A stretch of 19,544 nt of DNA from an uncultured Woeseia sp. (GCA_937925605.1 CALALV010000144.1:1-19544), one strand, 5' to 3'; numbered from the stretch's first letter, positions 8,056 to 15,063 are shown. Translations and numbers: made by a program. The notes: generated by a model from the sequence alone, not told the origin.

Positions 8056-9380
8056 GTTTTCTCTCCCGCGACGACCCGGCCGTAATGGCGCGCGACGTAC
8101 AGTGACAGCAGGATCGCCGGCACGCCGACGCCGGCCGCGTACAGGAAGAAGCCGGTCCAGCCGAGCGCTTCCTGAACGTTACCCGAGTAACCCGCCGTGA
8201 ACTTGCCGAAGAACGTGCTGGCCGAGCTCAGCAGCGCGTACTGCGTCGCCGTGAAGGACAGGTTGGTCAGGCTGGACAGGTAGGCGATGAACACGGTGCC
8301 GGCGAAGCCCATCGTGAAGTTGTCCGCGCTGATCGTCGCCGTCAGCATCGCGAGGTTCGCGCCGGTCAGTGACAGCGCCGCGAAGAACAGGTTCGTGCCG
8401 GCGATCAGCACGGTTGCCAGCACGACGCAGCGCGCCAGCCCGTAGCGCAGGATGGCCCAGGCGCCGGCCGCGGTGCCGGCCAGCGAGACCCACAGCCCGT
8501 AGATCTTAGCGACGCTCGCGATCTCCGCCTTGCTGAAACCGATGTCGAGGTAGAAGGGATTGGCGAGGATGCCGAGCACGTAGTCGCTGATGCGGAACAC
8601 GGCGATGAACGCGAGCAGCAGCACGGCATGCGCGCCGTAGCGACGGAAGAAGTCCGCGAACGGCCCGGCCACGGCCGTCGACAGCCATTCGCCCGCGCGC
8701 TCGAGCGGCGTGCCGGACGACGGTGCAAGCGGCGCGTCGCCCGCGTCCGGCTCGCGCGAGACCAGCGTCGTCACGATGCCGACGAGCATGCAGCCCGCCA
8801 TCGCCTTGTAGGCCATCGACCAGGAGCCGAACTCGGCGATGTACAGCGCGCCGGCGGTGCCGACCGCGATCGCGATGCGGTAGCCGTACTGGTAGGCCGC
8901 CGCGAGGACGCCCTGCATCTCGACCTCGGCGATCTCGATGCGGTAGGCATCGAGCGCGATGTCCTGGGTCGCGGACAGGAGCGCCACGGCGATCGCCACA
9001 CCGGTGAAGGCGCCGAGCGCGGTCGCGGGATCGAGGTCGGCCAGCACGACCAGCGAGGCGCCGATGCCGAGCTGCGCGGCGAACAGCCAGGCGCGGCGCC
9101 GGCCCAGCAGCCGGGTCAGCAGCGGCAGCGACATCCGGTCGACCAGCGGCGACCACAGGAACTTGAAGCTGTAGGCGAAGCCGAGCCAGGCGAAGGTGCT
9201 GATCGTGCTGCGCTCGAGGCCGGCCTCCTCGAGCCAGGCCGTCAGCGTCGAGTAGACGAGCGGGAACGGCAGCCCCGCGGAAAAGCCCAGGAAAAACAGC
9301 GCCAGCACCTTGCGCTGCAGGTAGTAGCGCCAGCCGCGACCCGCGCGGGGCGCCGGGTCGCTTGTCGCCGCGGTGCTCAG
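8052..9380 (-). CDS. ampG: AmpG-family muropeptide MFS transporter (start uncertain, probable CTG)
   Basis: A major-facilitator protein of about 442 residues with roughly twelve hydrophobic helices. It aligns by eye with AmpG, the inner-membrane permease importing GlcNAc-anhydro-MurNAc (peptides) for cell-wall recycling. Matches include LFFLGFSAGLPFPLVYSTL and TAWLEEAGL in TM1, FAYSFKFLWSPLVDR after TM2, LSATQDIALDAYRIE, and late LSSLTNLSFTATQYALLSS with FFGKFTAGYSG. No ATG, GTG or TTG exists in frame between the xth stop and TM1. The first plausible codon is CTG at 9380-9378, overlapping the xth TGA by 4 bases (CTGA). An internal GTG at 9308 would cut into TM1. Substrate specificity is inferred from family. 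Confidence 0.87.
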   Translation of the reverse strand: MSTAATSDPAPRAGRGWRYYLQRKVLALFFLGFSAGLPFPLVYSTLTAWLEEAGLERSTISTFAWLGFAYSFKFLWSPLVDRMSLPLLTRLLGRRRAWLFAAQLGIGASLVVLADLDPATALGAFTGVAIAVALLSATQDIALDAYRIEIAEVEMQGVLAAAYQYGYRIAIAVGTAGALYIAEFGSWSMAYKAMAGCMLVGIVTTLVSREPDAGDAPLAPSSGTPLERAGEWLSTAVAGPFADFFRRYGAHAVLLLAFIAVFRISDYVLGILANPFYLDIGFSKAEIASVAKIYGLWVSLAGTAAGAWAILRYGLARCVVLATVLIAGTNLFFAALSLTGANLAMLTATISADNFTMGFAGTVFIAYLSSLTNLSFTATQYALLSSASTFFGKFTAGYSGNVQEALGWTGFFLYAAGVGVPAILLSLYVARHYGRVVAGEKT

Positions 9381-10156
9381 GCGAGTGTCCAGTCGTAGTC
9401 GAGCGTCAGCGGCGCGTGGTCGGAGAAGCGCTCGTCGCGGTAGATGGCGCTGGCGAGCGCGCGGTCCGCGAGGCCCGGCGTTGCGACGTGGTAGTCGATG
9501 CGCCAGCCGACGTTGTTGTCCCAGGCGCGCCCGCGATTCGACCACCAGGTGTATTCCTCGCGCTCCGGGTGCAGCCGCCGGAAGGCGTCGACGTAGCCGA
9601 GCGGACCGAACAGGCGGTCCATCCACTCGCGTTCCTCCGGCAGGAATCCGGAGTTCTTGCGGTTCTGGCGCCAGTTCTTCAGGTCGATCTCGCGGTGCGC
9701 GATGTTCCAGTCGCCGCACAGCACGTACTCGGCGCGCCGGCGCCGCAGTTTCTGCAGGTGCGGCACGAAACCGTCGAGAAAGCGGTACTTGGCCTCCTGG
9801 CGCTCGTCGCTCGAGGAACCCGACGGCAGGTAGACGGACACGACGGACAGGTTACCGAGCTGCACCTCGAGGTAGCGCCCCTCGTCGTCGAATTCCTGCA
9901 TGCCGAAACCGCGGATGACTTTTTTCGGTGCGTGCCGGGTGAAGATCGCGACGCCGCTGTAGCCCTTCTTCAACGCGTCTTCGTAGTAGCAGTGGTAGCC
10001 GGCAGGGCGGAAGCACTCGTCCTCGAGCTGGTGCTCCTGCGCCTTCGTCTCCTGGAGGCAGACGACGTCCGCGTCCTGGCGTGCGAGCCACGCGAAGAAA
10101 CCCTTGCGCGCCGCCGCGCGTATACCGTTTGCGTTGAGACTGATTACCCTGAACAC
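9377..10156 (-). CDS. xth: Exodeoxyribonuclease III family AP endonuclease (Crc-related, catalytic residues intact)
   Basis: A 259-residue EEP-fold nuclease for base-excision repair (AP endonuclease and 3'-5' exonuclease). Expected catalytic residues are present, numbered from GTG 10156: N8 (SLNANGIR), E36 (CLQETK), Y109, D149 and N151 (CGDWNIAH), D221 (WRIDY) and D246-H247 (SDHAPL). The block GFLPEEREWMDRLFGPLGY and the terminal LTLDYDW resemble both Xth and Pseudomonas Crc, which occupies the same locus beside pyrE but has lost the nuclease residues. An alternative GTG at 10183 adds nine residues unlike the family, and a candidate -10 leaves it almost no leader, so 10156 is preferred. It is divergent from pyrE and overlaps ampG by 4 bases. 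Confidence 0.93.
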   Translation of the reverse strand: MFRVISLNANGIRAAARKGFFAWLARQDADVVCLQETKAQEHQLEDECFRPAGYHCYYEDALKKGYSGVAIFTRHAPKKVIRGFGMQEFDDEGRYLEVQLGNLSVVSVYLPSGSSSDERQEAKYRFLDGFVPHLQKLRRRRAEYVLCGDWNIAHREIDLKNWRQNRKNSGFLPEEREWMDRLFGPLGYVDAFRRLHPEREEYTWWSNRGRAWDNNVGWRIDYHVATPGLADRALASAIYRDERFSDHAPLTLDYDWTLA

Positions 10157-10197
10157 GCTCGACTCGTACGATTTGCAAAACACTGATATTTCGCGAC

Positions 10198-10206
10198 GTT
10201 ATGACA
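10198..10206 (-). promoter_or_regulatory. Possible extended -10 for the xth-ampG-Rieske run
   Basis: On the minus strand this reads TGTCATAAC, a TGn extended -10 with hexamer CATAAC. Transcription would start near 10191, about 35 bases before the GTG at 10156. No good -35 is visible. A matching motif on the plus strand about 40 bases away serves pyrE, so divergent promoters are plausible but weakly supported. Confidence 0.35.
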
Positions 10207-10239
10207 GGCTCCGGACGCCTGCCGCCGGCTCGTGGCCTG

Positions 10240-10248
10240 TGTCATACT
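10240..10248 (+). promoter_or_regulatory. Possible extended -10 for pyrE
   Basis: TGTCATACT has the TGn extension followed by CATACT (two mismatches from TATAAT) in the divergent xth-pyrE gap. The start site would fall near 10255, giving a leader of about 64 bases. No recognisable -35 hexamer is present. No pyrE-type attenuator (leader peptide plus terminator, as in E. coli) is evident. Confidence 0.35.
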
Positions 10249-10318
10249 CACGGCCCCGCGCCGGGCAGTCCCGAAAAGAGCCCGCCATCATACAGAAGCG
10301 GAGCGCCGGTCCAACGTC

Positions 10319-10966
10319 ATGCGTGCCTACAAGAGCGAATTCCTCGATCTCGCGCTGGAACTCGGCGTGCTGCGCTTCGGCGACTTCACGCTGAAGTCCG
10401 GACGCCAGAGCCCCTACTTCTTCAACGTCGGCCTGTTCAGCACCGGCTATGCGGCCGCCAAGCTCGGCCGTTACTACGCCGCCGCGATCAACGAAGCCGG
10501 CGTCGAGTTCGACATGCTGTTCGGGCCGGCTTACAAGGGCATCCCCCTGGCCACGCTGGCCGCGGCGGCGCTGGCCGAGCACTACGACGTCGACGTGCCC
10601 TATGCGTTCAACCGCAAGGAAGCGAAAGCGCACGGCGAGGGCGGCAGCATCGTCGGCGCGCCGCTGTCCGGGCGGGTGCTGATCGTCGACGACGTGATCA
10701 CGGCGGGCACGGCCGTGCGCGAGGCCGTCAGCCTGATCCACGACGCCGGCGCAGAGGTCGCGGGCCTCGTCATCTCGCTGGACCGCCAGGAAGTCGGCCG
10801 CGACGCGCGCTCCGCGGTGCAGGAACTCGAGCAAACGCTTAGGATTCCCGTGATCAGCATCGTCAGCCTCGAGGATCTCGTCGACCTGCTCGAGGAATCA
10901 AAGGAGTACGGGGAGCATTTGGAGGCCGTGCTGGCCTATCGCAAGCGCTACGGAATCCGCACCTGA
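10319..10966 (+). CDS. pyrE: Orotate phosphoribosyltransferase
   Basis: A 215-residue enzyme (E. coli 213) that converts orotate and PRPP to orotidine 5'-phosphate in de novo pyrimidine synthesis. Visible features: the N-terminal LKSGRQSPYFFNVGLF; FGPAYKGIPLA in the middle; the flexible catalytic loop region FNRKEAKAHGEGGSIVG; and the PRPP-binding motif VLIVDDVITAGTAV at residues 120-133. The ATG at 10319 aligns with the family start MRAYKSEFL, while the upstream in-frame start at 10232 would add 29 unrelated residues. It is divergent from the exonuclease gene, the arrangement known at the Pseudomonas crc-pyrE locus. Confidence 0.97.
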   Translation: MRAYKSEFLDLALELGVLRFGDFTLKSGRQSPYFFNVGLFSTGYAAAKLGRYYAAAINEAGVEFDMLFGPAYKGIPLATLAAAALAEHYDVDVPYAFNRKEAKAHGEGGSIVGAPLSGRVLIVDDVITAGTAVREAVSLIHDAGAEVAGLVISLDRQEVGRDARSAVQELEQTLRIPVISIVSLEDLVDLLEESKEYGEHLEAVLAYRKRYGIRT

Positions 10967-11057
10967 GCGCCGCCGCGGGCCGGGTTTACAGCCCGGAGCC
11001 CGGCGACTAAGCTGTCAAAGCGCGAACCAGTACCTCTTTCCGCTCGGGCAATTGTGT

Positions 11058-11070
11058 GATATTGGCGCCA
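11058..11070 (+). promoter_or_regulatory. Possible extended -10 abutting the DUF4124 gene start
   Basis: TGT followed by GATATT (11058-11063) resembles an extended -10 only 6 bases before the ATG at 11070. If used, the message would start at or beside the A of the start codon and be leaderless, in keeping with the lack of any purine-rich ribosome site there. Speculative. Confidence 0.22.
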
Positions 11071-11693
11071 TGCGTCTCCTTTTCGTAGCCATCCTGCTGG
11101 CCGTTTGCGGCGTTGCCGCGGTCCACGCCGACACCCCGAAAAAGGTGTACAAGTGGACCGACGAGCACGGCGTCACGCACTACGGTGACAGCGTCCCGGC
11201 CGAGTACGCCGAGATCGAGAAGCAGGTCGTCAACGACGCCGGCGTCACGGTCGACGTGCTGCAGGGCAAGAAGACCGACGAGGAACTGGCCGAGGAGCAG
11301 CGCCAGGAAGCGCTGCGCATGGAGCGCGAGCTGCAGCGGCGGGCGGACCAGGCACTGCTCGCCACCTACCTGTCGGTGGACGAAATCGAGCTGCACCGCG
11401 ACCGCCGCGTCGAGCTGTTCCAGGCGCAGGCGCGGGTCACGGAACTCTACCTGCGCAACCTGCAGAAGCGCCTCGACTCGCTGGAGCAGGAAGCCTCGCG
11501 CTTCCAGCCCTACAGCAGCGACCCCGACGCACCGATGATCGACCCCGACCTCGCCGCCGACCTGAACGAGACGCGCGCCACGATCGGCCGCCACCAGGCA
11601 AACCTCGAGAAGTTCCGCGAGGACGAGCAGCAGATCGTCGCGCGCTTCAGCGACGACATCGACCGCTTCAAGCAGCTCAAGGGCCTCAACTAG
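11070..11693 (+). CDS. Secreted DUF4124-domain coiled-coil protein
   Basis: A 207-residue protein with a clear Sec signal peptide (MRLLFVAILLAVCGVAAVHA, cleavage likely after A20). It is followed by a DUF4124 segment VYKWTDEHGVTHYGDSVPA at about residues 26-44, and then a long charged helical region (about 70-200) rich in Glu, Gln and Arg that should form coiled coils. DUF4124 is a short beta-rich domain common in periplasmic proteins of gammaproteobacteria; its ligand is not established. It should act in the periplasm. The ATG at 11070 is chosen because the hydrophobic signal begins there; the upstream in-frame start at 11052 adds six residues. In E. coli slmA lies between pyrE and dut; this gene takes that place. 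Confidence 0.83.
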   Translation: MRLLFVAILLAVCGVAAVHADTPKKVYKWTDEHGVTHYGDSVPAEYAEIEKQVVNDAGVTVDVLQGKKTDEELAEEQRQEALRMERELQRRADQALLATYLSVDEIELHRDRRVELFQAQARVTELYLRNLQKRLDSLEQEASRFQPYSSDPDAPMIDPDLAADLNETRATIGRHQANLEKFREDEQQIVARFSDDIDRFKQLKGLN

Positions 11694-11716
11694 CCCGAAC
11701 CCGGTGCGTGCCGGCG

Positions 11717-12172
11717 TCAGCCGCTGCCGGAGTGGCCGAAGCCGCCTTCGCCGCGCTCGCTGTCGGCGAATTCCTCGACGACGCGAAACCCGACCTGCTC
11801 CACCGGCACGAACACCATCTGCGCGATGCGCTCGCCGGGCTCGATCGTGTAGGCCTGCTGCGCGCGGTTCCAGCAGGAAATGAACACCTGCCCCTGGTAG
11901 TCCGAATCGATCAGCCCGGTCAGGTTGCCGAGCACCAGACCGTGCTTGTGGCCCAGCCCGGACCGCGGCAGCAGCACGGCGGCCAGCCCGGGGTCGCCGA
12001 TGTGGATCGCGAGCCCGGTCGGCACCAGCACGGTCTCGCCGGGCGCTACCATCAACGGCTCGTCGATCACGGCGCGCATGTCCAGCCCGGCCGAGCCGTC
12101 CGTCGCGTAGGCCGGCAGCGGGATCGCGTCCCCGACGCGCGGGTCGAGGATCTTCAGTTCGATCTGTCGCAT
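11717..12172 (-). CDS. dut: Deoxyuridine 5'-triphosphate nucleotidohydrolase (dUTPase)
   Basis: A 151-residue trimeric dUTPase, equal in length to the E. coli enzyme. It hydrolyses dUTP to dUMP and PPi, supplying dTMP synthesis and keeping uracil out of DNA. The five family motifs appear in order: DGSAGLDMRA (motif I), LLPRSGLGHKHG (II), GNLTGLIDSDYQG (III), PGERIAQMVFVPV (IV) and the C-terminal arm RGEGGFGHSGSG (V). The motif III Asp, which activates water, is present. It follows coaBC by 10 bases on the same strand, the E. coli order; GGGA upstream of the ATG may serve as the ribosome site. Confidence 0.97.
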   Translation of the reverse strand: MRQIELKILDPRVGDAIPLPAYATDGSAGLDMRAVIDEPLMVAPGETVLVPTGLAIHIGDPGLAAVLLPRSGLGHKHGLVLGNLTGLIDSDYQGQVFISCWNRAQQAYTIEPGERIAQMVFVPVEQVGFRVVEEFADSERGEGGFGHSGSG

Positions 12173-12182
12173 TGGATTCCCG

Positions 12183-13535
12183 TCAGTCGCTCGCCTTGAG
12201 CGCGGGCAGCTCGGGCTGCGTGTCCGCGCTGTAGCGTTTCTCGTAACGCTCGGCGATCAGCTCGACGAGCTCGCGCGCCAGCGCCGTTTTTTTCGTTTTC
12301 GCGAAGCTCTGCTCGCCGTCTTTCCAGAACACCTCGACGGCGTTGTCGTCGCTGTCGAAACCGAGTCCCTTGCCCACGCGGTTCGCGACGATCATGTCGA
12401 GTTTCTTCGACACCAGCTTGCCGCGCGCATAGTCGCGCAGGCGGTCGGTTTCCGCGGCAAAGCCGACCGTGAACGGCGCGGGTTTCAGGCGCGCGACGGA
12501 GGCCAGCGTGTCGGGTGCGCGCACGAGGTCGATGCTCATCTCGGCACCCGTCTTCTTGATCTTGTGCCGCTCGGCCTTCTCGGGCCGGTAGTCGGCGACC
12601 GCCGCCGCGCCAATGAAGATGTCGACACCGTCGATGTGCGCGTGGACCGCGGCGAACAGCTCCTTGGACGATTCGATGTCGACGCGCTCGGCGCCGGCCG
12701 GCGTCTCCAGCGCGACCGGCCCGCTGACCAGGATGACCTTCGCGCCGGCGTCGAGCGCGGCCCGGGCCAGCGCGTAGCCCATCTTGCCGGAGCTGCGGTT
12801 CGTGATGTAGCGCACCGGGTCGAGCGCCTCGCGGGTCGGCCCGGCCGTGATCATGACGGTGCGGCCGGCGAGGATTTGCGGGACCGGCTCGCGCTCCGGC
12901 TGCGGCTCCGGCTCGGCGTCCGGCGCGGTTTTCGTTGCGGCCTTCGCTGCGGCTTTCGCTGCGCTTGCCGGTGCGCTGACGGCCGCGGCGACTTCCGGCT
13001 GGACGTCGTCGAGCATCAGCTCCGCCAGCGCCGCGGGCTCGCTCATGCGCCCGAGCCCCTGCTCGCCGCAGGCCTGGTCGCCGGCCTCCGGGCCGGCGAT
13101 GCGGATGCCACGGGACTCGAGGAGCTCGCGGTTCGCCTGCACCGCCGGGTTCGCCCACATGACCCGGTTCATGGCCGGCGCGATCGTGATCGGCGCCTCC
13201 GAGGCCAGGCACAGCGTCGACAGCAGGTCGCCGGCCCCGCCGGCCGCGAGCCGCGACATGAACTCGGCCGTCGCCGGCGCCACGAGGATTGCGTCCGCCC
13301 AGCGCGCCAGCTCGATGTGGCCCATTGCGGCCTCGGCGTCGCGGTCCCACAGCGAATCGCGCACCGGGAAGCCGGACACGGCCTGCAACGTCGTGCGGGT
13401 GACGAACTCGGCGGCGGAGGCGGTCAACACGACCTGCACGGTCGCGCCGCGCTCGGTCAGCCGCCGGACCAGTTCCGGCGCCTTGTAGGCGGCGATGCCG
13501 CCGGTGACGCCGAGCAGTATGTTGCGGTTTTTCAT
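12183..13535 (-). CDS. coaBC: Bifunctional phosphopantothenoylcysteine decarboxylase / phosphopantothenate-cysteine ligase
   Basis: A 450-residue two-domain coenzyme A biosynthesis enzyme. The N-terminal flavoprotein CoaC domain (about 1-177) has GVTGGIAAYKA, H73 (GHIELARWAD), PAMN with N123, and C156 in ACGEQGLGRM, the residues needed for decarboxylation. The C-terminal CoaB ligase domain (about 221-420) has AGPTREALDPVRYITNRSSG and the lysine-rich KIKK. Between them lies a linker at about 178-220 rich in Ala, Lys, Pro and Glu; it largely explains the excess length over E. coli (406 residues). Part of the linker derives from a 12-bp tandem repeat at 12931-12966. It is divergent from radC and followed by dut. 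Confidence 0.96.
   Translation of the reverse strand: MKNRNILLGVTGGIAAYKAPELVRRLTERGATVQVVLTASAAEFVTRTTLQAVSGFPVRDSLWDRDAEAAMGHIELARWADAILVAPATAEFMSRLAAGGAGDLLSTLCLASEAPITIAPAMNRVMWANPAVQANRELLESRGIRIAGPEAGDQACGEQGLGRMSEPAALAELMLDDVQPEVAAAVSAPASAAKAAAKAATKTAPDAEPEPQPEREPVPQILAGRTVMITAGPTREALDPVRYITNRSSGKMGYALARAALDAGAKVILVSGPVALETPAGAERVDIESSKELFAAVHAHIDGVDIFIGAAAVADYRPEKAERHKIKKTGAEMSIDLVRAPDTLASVARLKPAPFTVGFAAETDRLRDYARGKLVSKKLDMIVANRVGKGLGFDSDDNAVEVFWKDGEQSFAKTKKTALARELVELIAERYEKRYSADTQPELPALKASD
12931..12966. repeat. Degenerate 12-bp tandem repeat inside coaBC linker
   Basis: Three adjacent 12-base units read TTCGTTGCGGCC, TTCGCTGCGGCT and TTCGCTGCGCTT on the plus strand. They encode Ala-Lys-Ala-Ala-type steps on the coding strand. 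As 12 is a multiple of three, copy-number change would lengthen or shorten the linker without a frameshift. Confidence 0.7.
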
Positions 13536-13686
13536 AGGTTCATCGCGGCTCCCGGGTGCACGCAGCTTAGCCGTTCGGGCGGTGGCGTGGCCAGCGAATC
13601 ACCGCGTCCGGGCAGGATTCCCGGCTGGTTCCGGGCGCCGTCGGCGACGACACTGCCGGCAGGCTCCGAACGCCAGGGGAATCGCG

Positions 13687-14364
13687 ATGCAGGGACGCCA
13701 TCCGACGACGACACGACAGCGTGAACTCGGCCCGCTCGACCCGGGGCCATCGGCGCTCGCGGCACGCTCCGACGCCGAGCTGCTCGCAACGGTGCTCGCG
13801 GTCGGCCGCGGCAACGATGCGGGTCTCGCGGAACGCCTGCTCGACCTGTTCGGCGGCTTGAGGCCGCTGCTGGCCGCGCCGGCCGCGGAGCTGCTGGCCG
13901 TGCCGCGGGTCGGCCGCGCGCGGGTCGCGGTGCTCGGCTCGCTCGGCGACCTGGCGCGCCGCTACTACGAGCAGTCGCTGCCGGCCGGCCACGCGATCCG
14001 CAGCCCGGCCGACTCGGAGCAGTTCCTGAAGGCCCGGCTGCGCGACCTGCCGCACGAGCTGTTCTGCTGCCTGTTCCTCGACAACCGGCACCGGGTGCTG
14101 GCCTTCGAGCCGTTGTTCCGCGGCACGATCGACGGCACCAGCGTCTACCCGCGCGAGGTCGTCAAGCAGGCGCTGGCCGCGAACGCCGCAGCGGTGATCC
14201 TGGCCCACAACCACCCCTCGGGCGTGGCCGAGCCCAGCCAGGCCGACGAGCGCATCACGCGCCGCCTCAAGGCCGCGCTGGAGCTGGTCGACATCCGGCT
14301 GCTCGACCATCTCGTGATCGGCGACGGCTGCTGCACCTCGCTGGCCAGCCGGGGCCTCCTCTAG
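13687..14364 (+). CDS. radC: RadC-family JAMM/MPN+ protein
   Basis: A 225-residue RadC (UPF0758) protein (E. coli 222). The N-terminal half carries helix-hairpin-helix-like sequence (LAVPRVGRARVAVLGSLGDL). The C-terminal MPN domain carries the JAMM zinc motif HNHPSGVAEPSQAD at 174-187, preceded by YPREVVKQAL. The family was first linked to DNA repair, but that role was not upheld for E. coli; a zinc-metalloprotein with unknown substrate is the safer description. The usual N-terminal RPREKLL segment is degenerate here (RQRELGPLDPG). AGGGGA at 13675-13680, 6 bases before the ATG, fixes the start well. It is divergent from coaBC and upstream of rpmB, as in E. coli. Confidence 0.94.
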   Translation: MQGRHPTTTRQRELGPLDPGPSALAARSDAELLATVLAVGRGNDAGLAERLLDLFGGLRPLLAAPAAELLAVPRVGRARVAVLGSLGDLARRYYEQSLPAGHAIRSPADSEQFLKARLRDLPHELFCCLFLDNRHRVLAFEPLFRGTIDGTSVYPREVVKQALAANAAAVILAHNHPSGVAEPSQADERITRRLKAALELVDIRLLDHLVIGDGCCTSLASRGLL

Positions 14365-14388
14365 GCCTCCATCCGGCGACCCGTGACC

Positions 14389-14417
14389 TTGATCGGCGCC
14401 GTGGACGCTGGTATAAA
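14389..14417 (+). promoter_or_regulatory. Predicted strong sigma-70 promoter of rpmB-rpmG
   Basis: TTGATC (14389-14394) and TATAAA (14412-14417) are exactly 17 bases apart, and TGG immediately before the -10 supplies the TGn extension. Transcription should start near 14424, giving a leader of about 50 bases. This is the best promoter match in the window, fitting a ribosomal-protein operon. Confidence 0.75.
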
Positions 14418-14428
14418 GACGCGCTCTC

Positions 14429-14449
14429 TTGCCCGTCCCTCGCGGGCAA
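14429..14449 (+). promoter_or_regulatory. Hairpin in the rpmB 5' leader
   Basis: TTGCCCG (14429-14435) pairs perfectly with CGGGCAA (14443-14449) around the 7-base loop TCCCTCG. From the predicted start near 14424 it would form almost at the 5' end of the message. No T run follows, so it is not an intrinsic terminator. It could stabilise the transcript or be a regulatory site. Confidence 0.5.
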
Positions 14450-14474
14450 TTCACGTAAAATCAGAGACTTGAAG

Positions 14475-14711
14475 ATGTCCAGGGTATGCCAGGTGACCGG
14501 GAAGCGTCCGCAGACGGGCAATAACGTTTCCCACGCACACAACAAGACTCGCCGCCGCTTCCTGCCGAACCTGCAGCACAAGCGCTTCTGGCTGGAGTCC
14601 GAAAAACGCTTCGTACGCCTGCGCGTATCGCGCAAGGGCCTGCGGCTGATCGACAAGCACGGCATCGACAAGGTCGTCGAAGACCTGCGCGCCGCCGGCG
14701 AACGCATCTGA
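14475..14711 (+). CDS. rpmB: 50S ribosomal protein L28
   Basis: A 78-residue protein of the same length as E. coli L28 and nearly collinear with it: MSRVCQVTGKRP, FLPNLQHKRFWLESEKRFV, LRVSRKGLRLIDKHGID. It is a large-subunit ribosomal component. Only Cys5 is present, so it is the zinc-free form. The ATG at 14475 gives the canonical MSRVCQ start; the in-frame TTG at 14469 would add two residues. It is first in a two-gene unit with rpmG, 18 bases apart, behind a strong promoter. Confidence 0.98.
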   Translation: MSRVCQVTGKRPQTGNNVSHAHNKTRRRFLPNLQHKRFWLESEKRFVRLRVSRKGLRLIDKHGIDKVVEDLRAAGERI

Positions 14712-14729
14712 CGGCGGAGGTAACGAACC

Positions 14730-14885
14730 ATGCGTGACAAAATCCGACTCGTGTCCAGCGCCGGCACCGGCCACTTCTACACGACCACCAAGAACAAGCG
14801 CCTGCATCCGGAAAAGATGGAGACGCGCAAGTACGACCCGGTCGCGCGCAAGCACGTGACCTACAAGGAAGCGAAGATCAAGTAA
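14730..14885 (+). CDS. rpmG: 50S ribosomal protein L33
   Basis: A 51-residue basic protein reading MRDKIRLVSSAGTGHFYTTT, then KNKRLHPEKMETRKYDP and ending HVTYKEAKIK, clearly L33. It is four residues shorter at the N-terminus than the E. coli protein (55). No CxxC pairs are present, so it is the zinc-independent form. GGAGG at 14716-14720 lies 9 bases before the ATG. It is co-transcribed with rpmB and followed by a strong intrinsic terminator. Confidence 0.97.
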   Translation: MRDKIRLVSSAGTGHFYTTTKNKRLHPEKMETRKYDPVARKHVTYKEAKIK

Positions 14886-14911
14886 GGCTTCGTTTCAGCA
14901 AGATCGAAAAG

Positions 14912-14938
14912 ATACCGGCCGCTGGCCGGTATTTTTTT
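14912..14938 (+). terminator. Rho-independent terminator of rpmB-rpmG
   Basis: ATACCGGCC (14912-14920) and GGCCGGTAT (14924-14932) form a perfect 9-bp stem with the 3-base loop GCT, followed immediately by a T tract (seven T, 14932-14938). It begins 27 bases after the rpmG stop. An A-rich stretch just upstream (14907-14910) could give weak function in the opposite direction. Confidence 0.95.
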
Positions 14939-15063
14939 ACCTGCGCCTCACCGGTCCGCACGACGTCGGATTGGCACCGCCTATTACGTTGTAGAGCAGC
15001 TCCTACTCACGGCTGACAACATCGCGCCTGATCACGCGGGAGTGGAGCGCGATGGACGGGAGC
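14939..15063. other. Non-coding stretch before the hairpin array
   Basis: No supported gene, RNA or convincing promoter. A TTGGCA at 14971 has no -10 at proper distance. On the minus strand, TCGCGCTCCAC (15052-15042) starts 11 bases beyond the first hairpin and matches the tail seen after the last hairpin, so the right end of this stretch belongs to that element. Confidence 0.5.

Noticed and set aside
10979..11004. GC-rich hairpin after pyrE as a terminator
   Set aside because: GCCGGG and CCCGGC can pair, but no T tract follows on either strand, so an intrinsic terminator is not supported.
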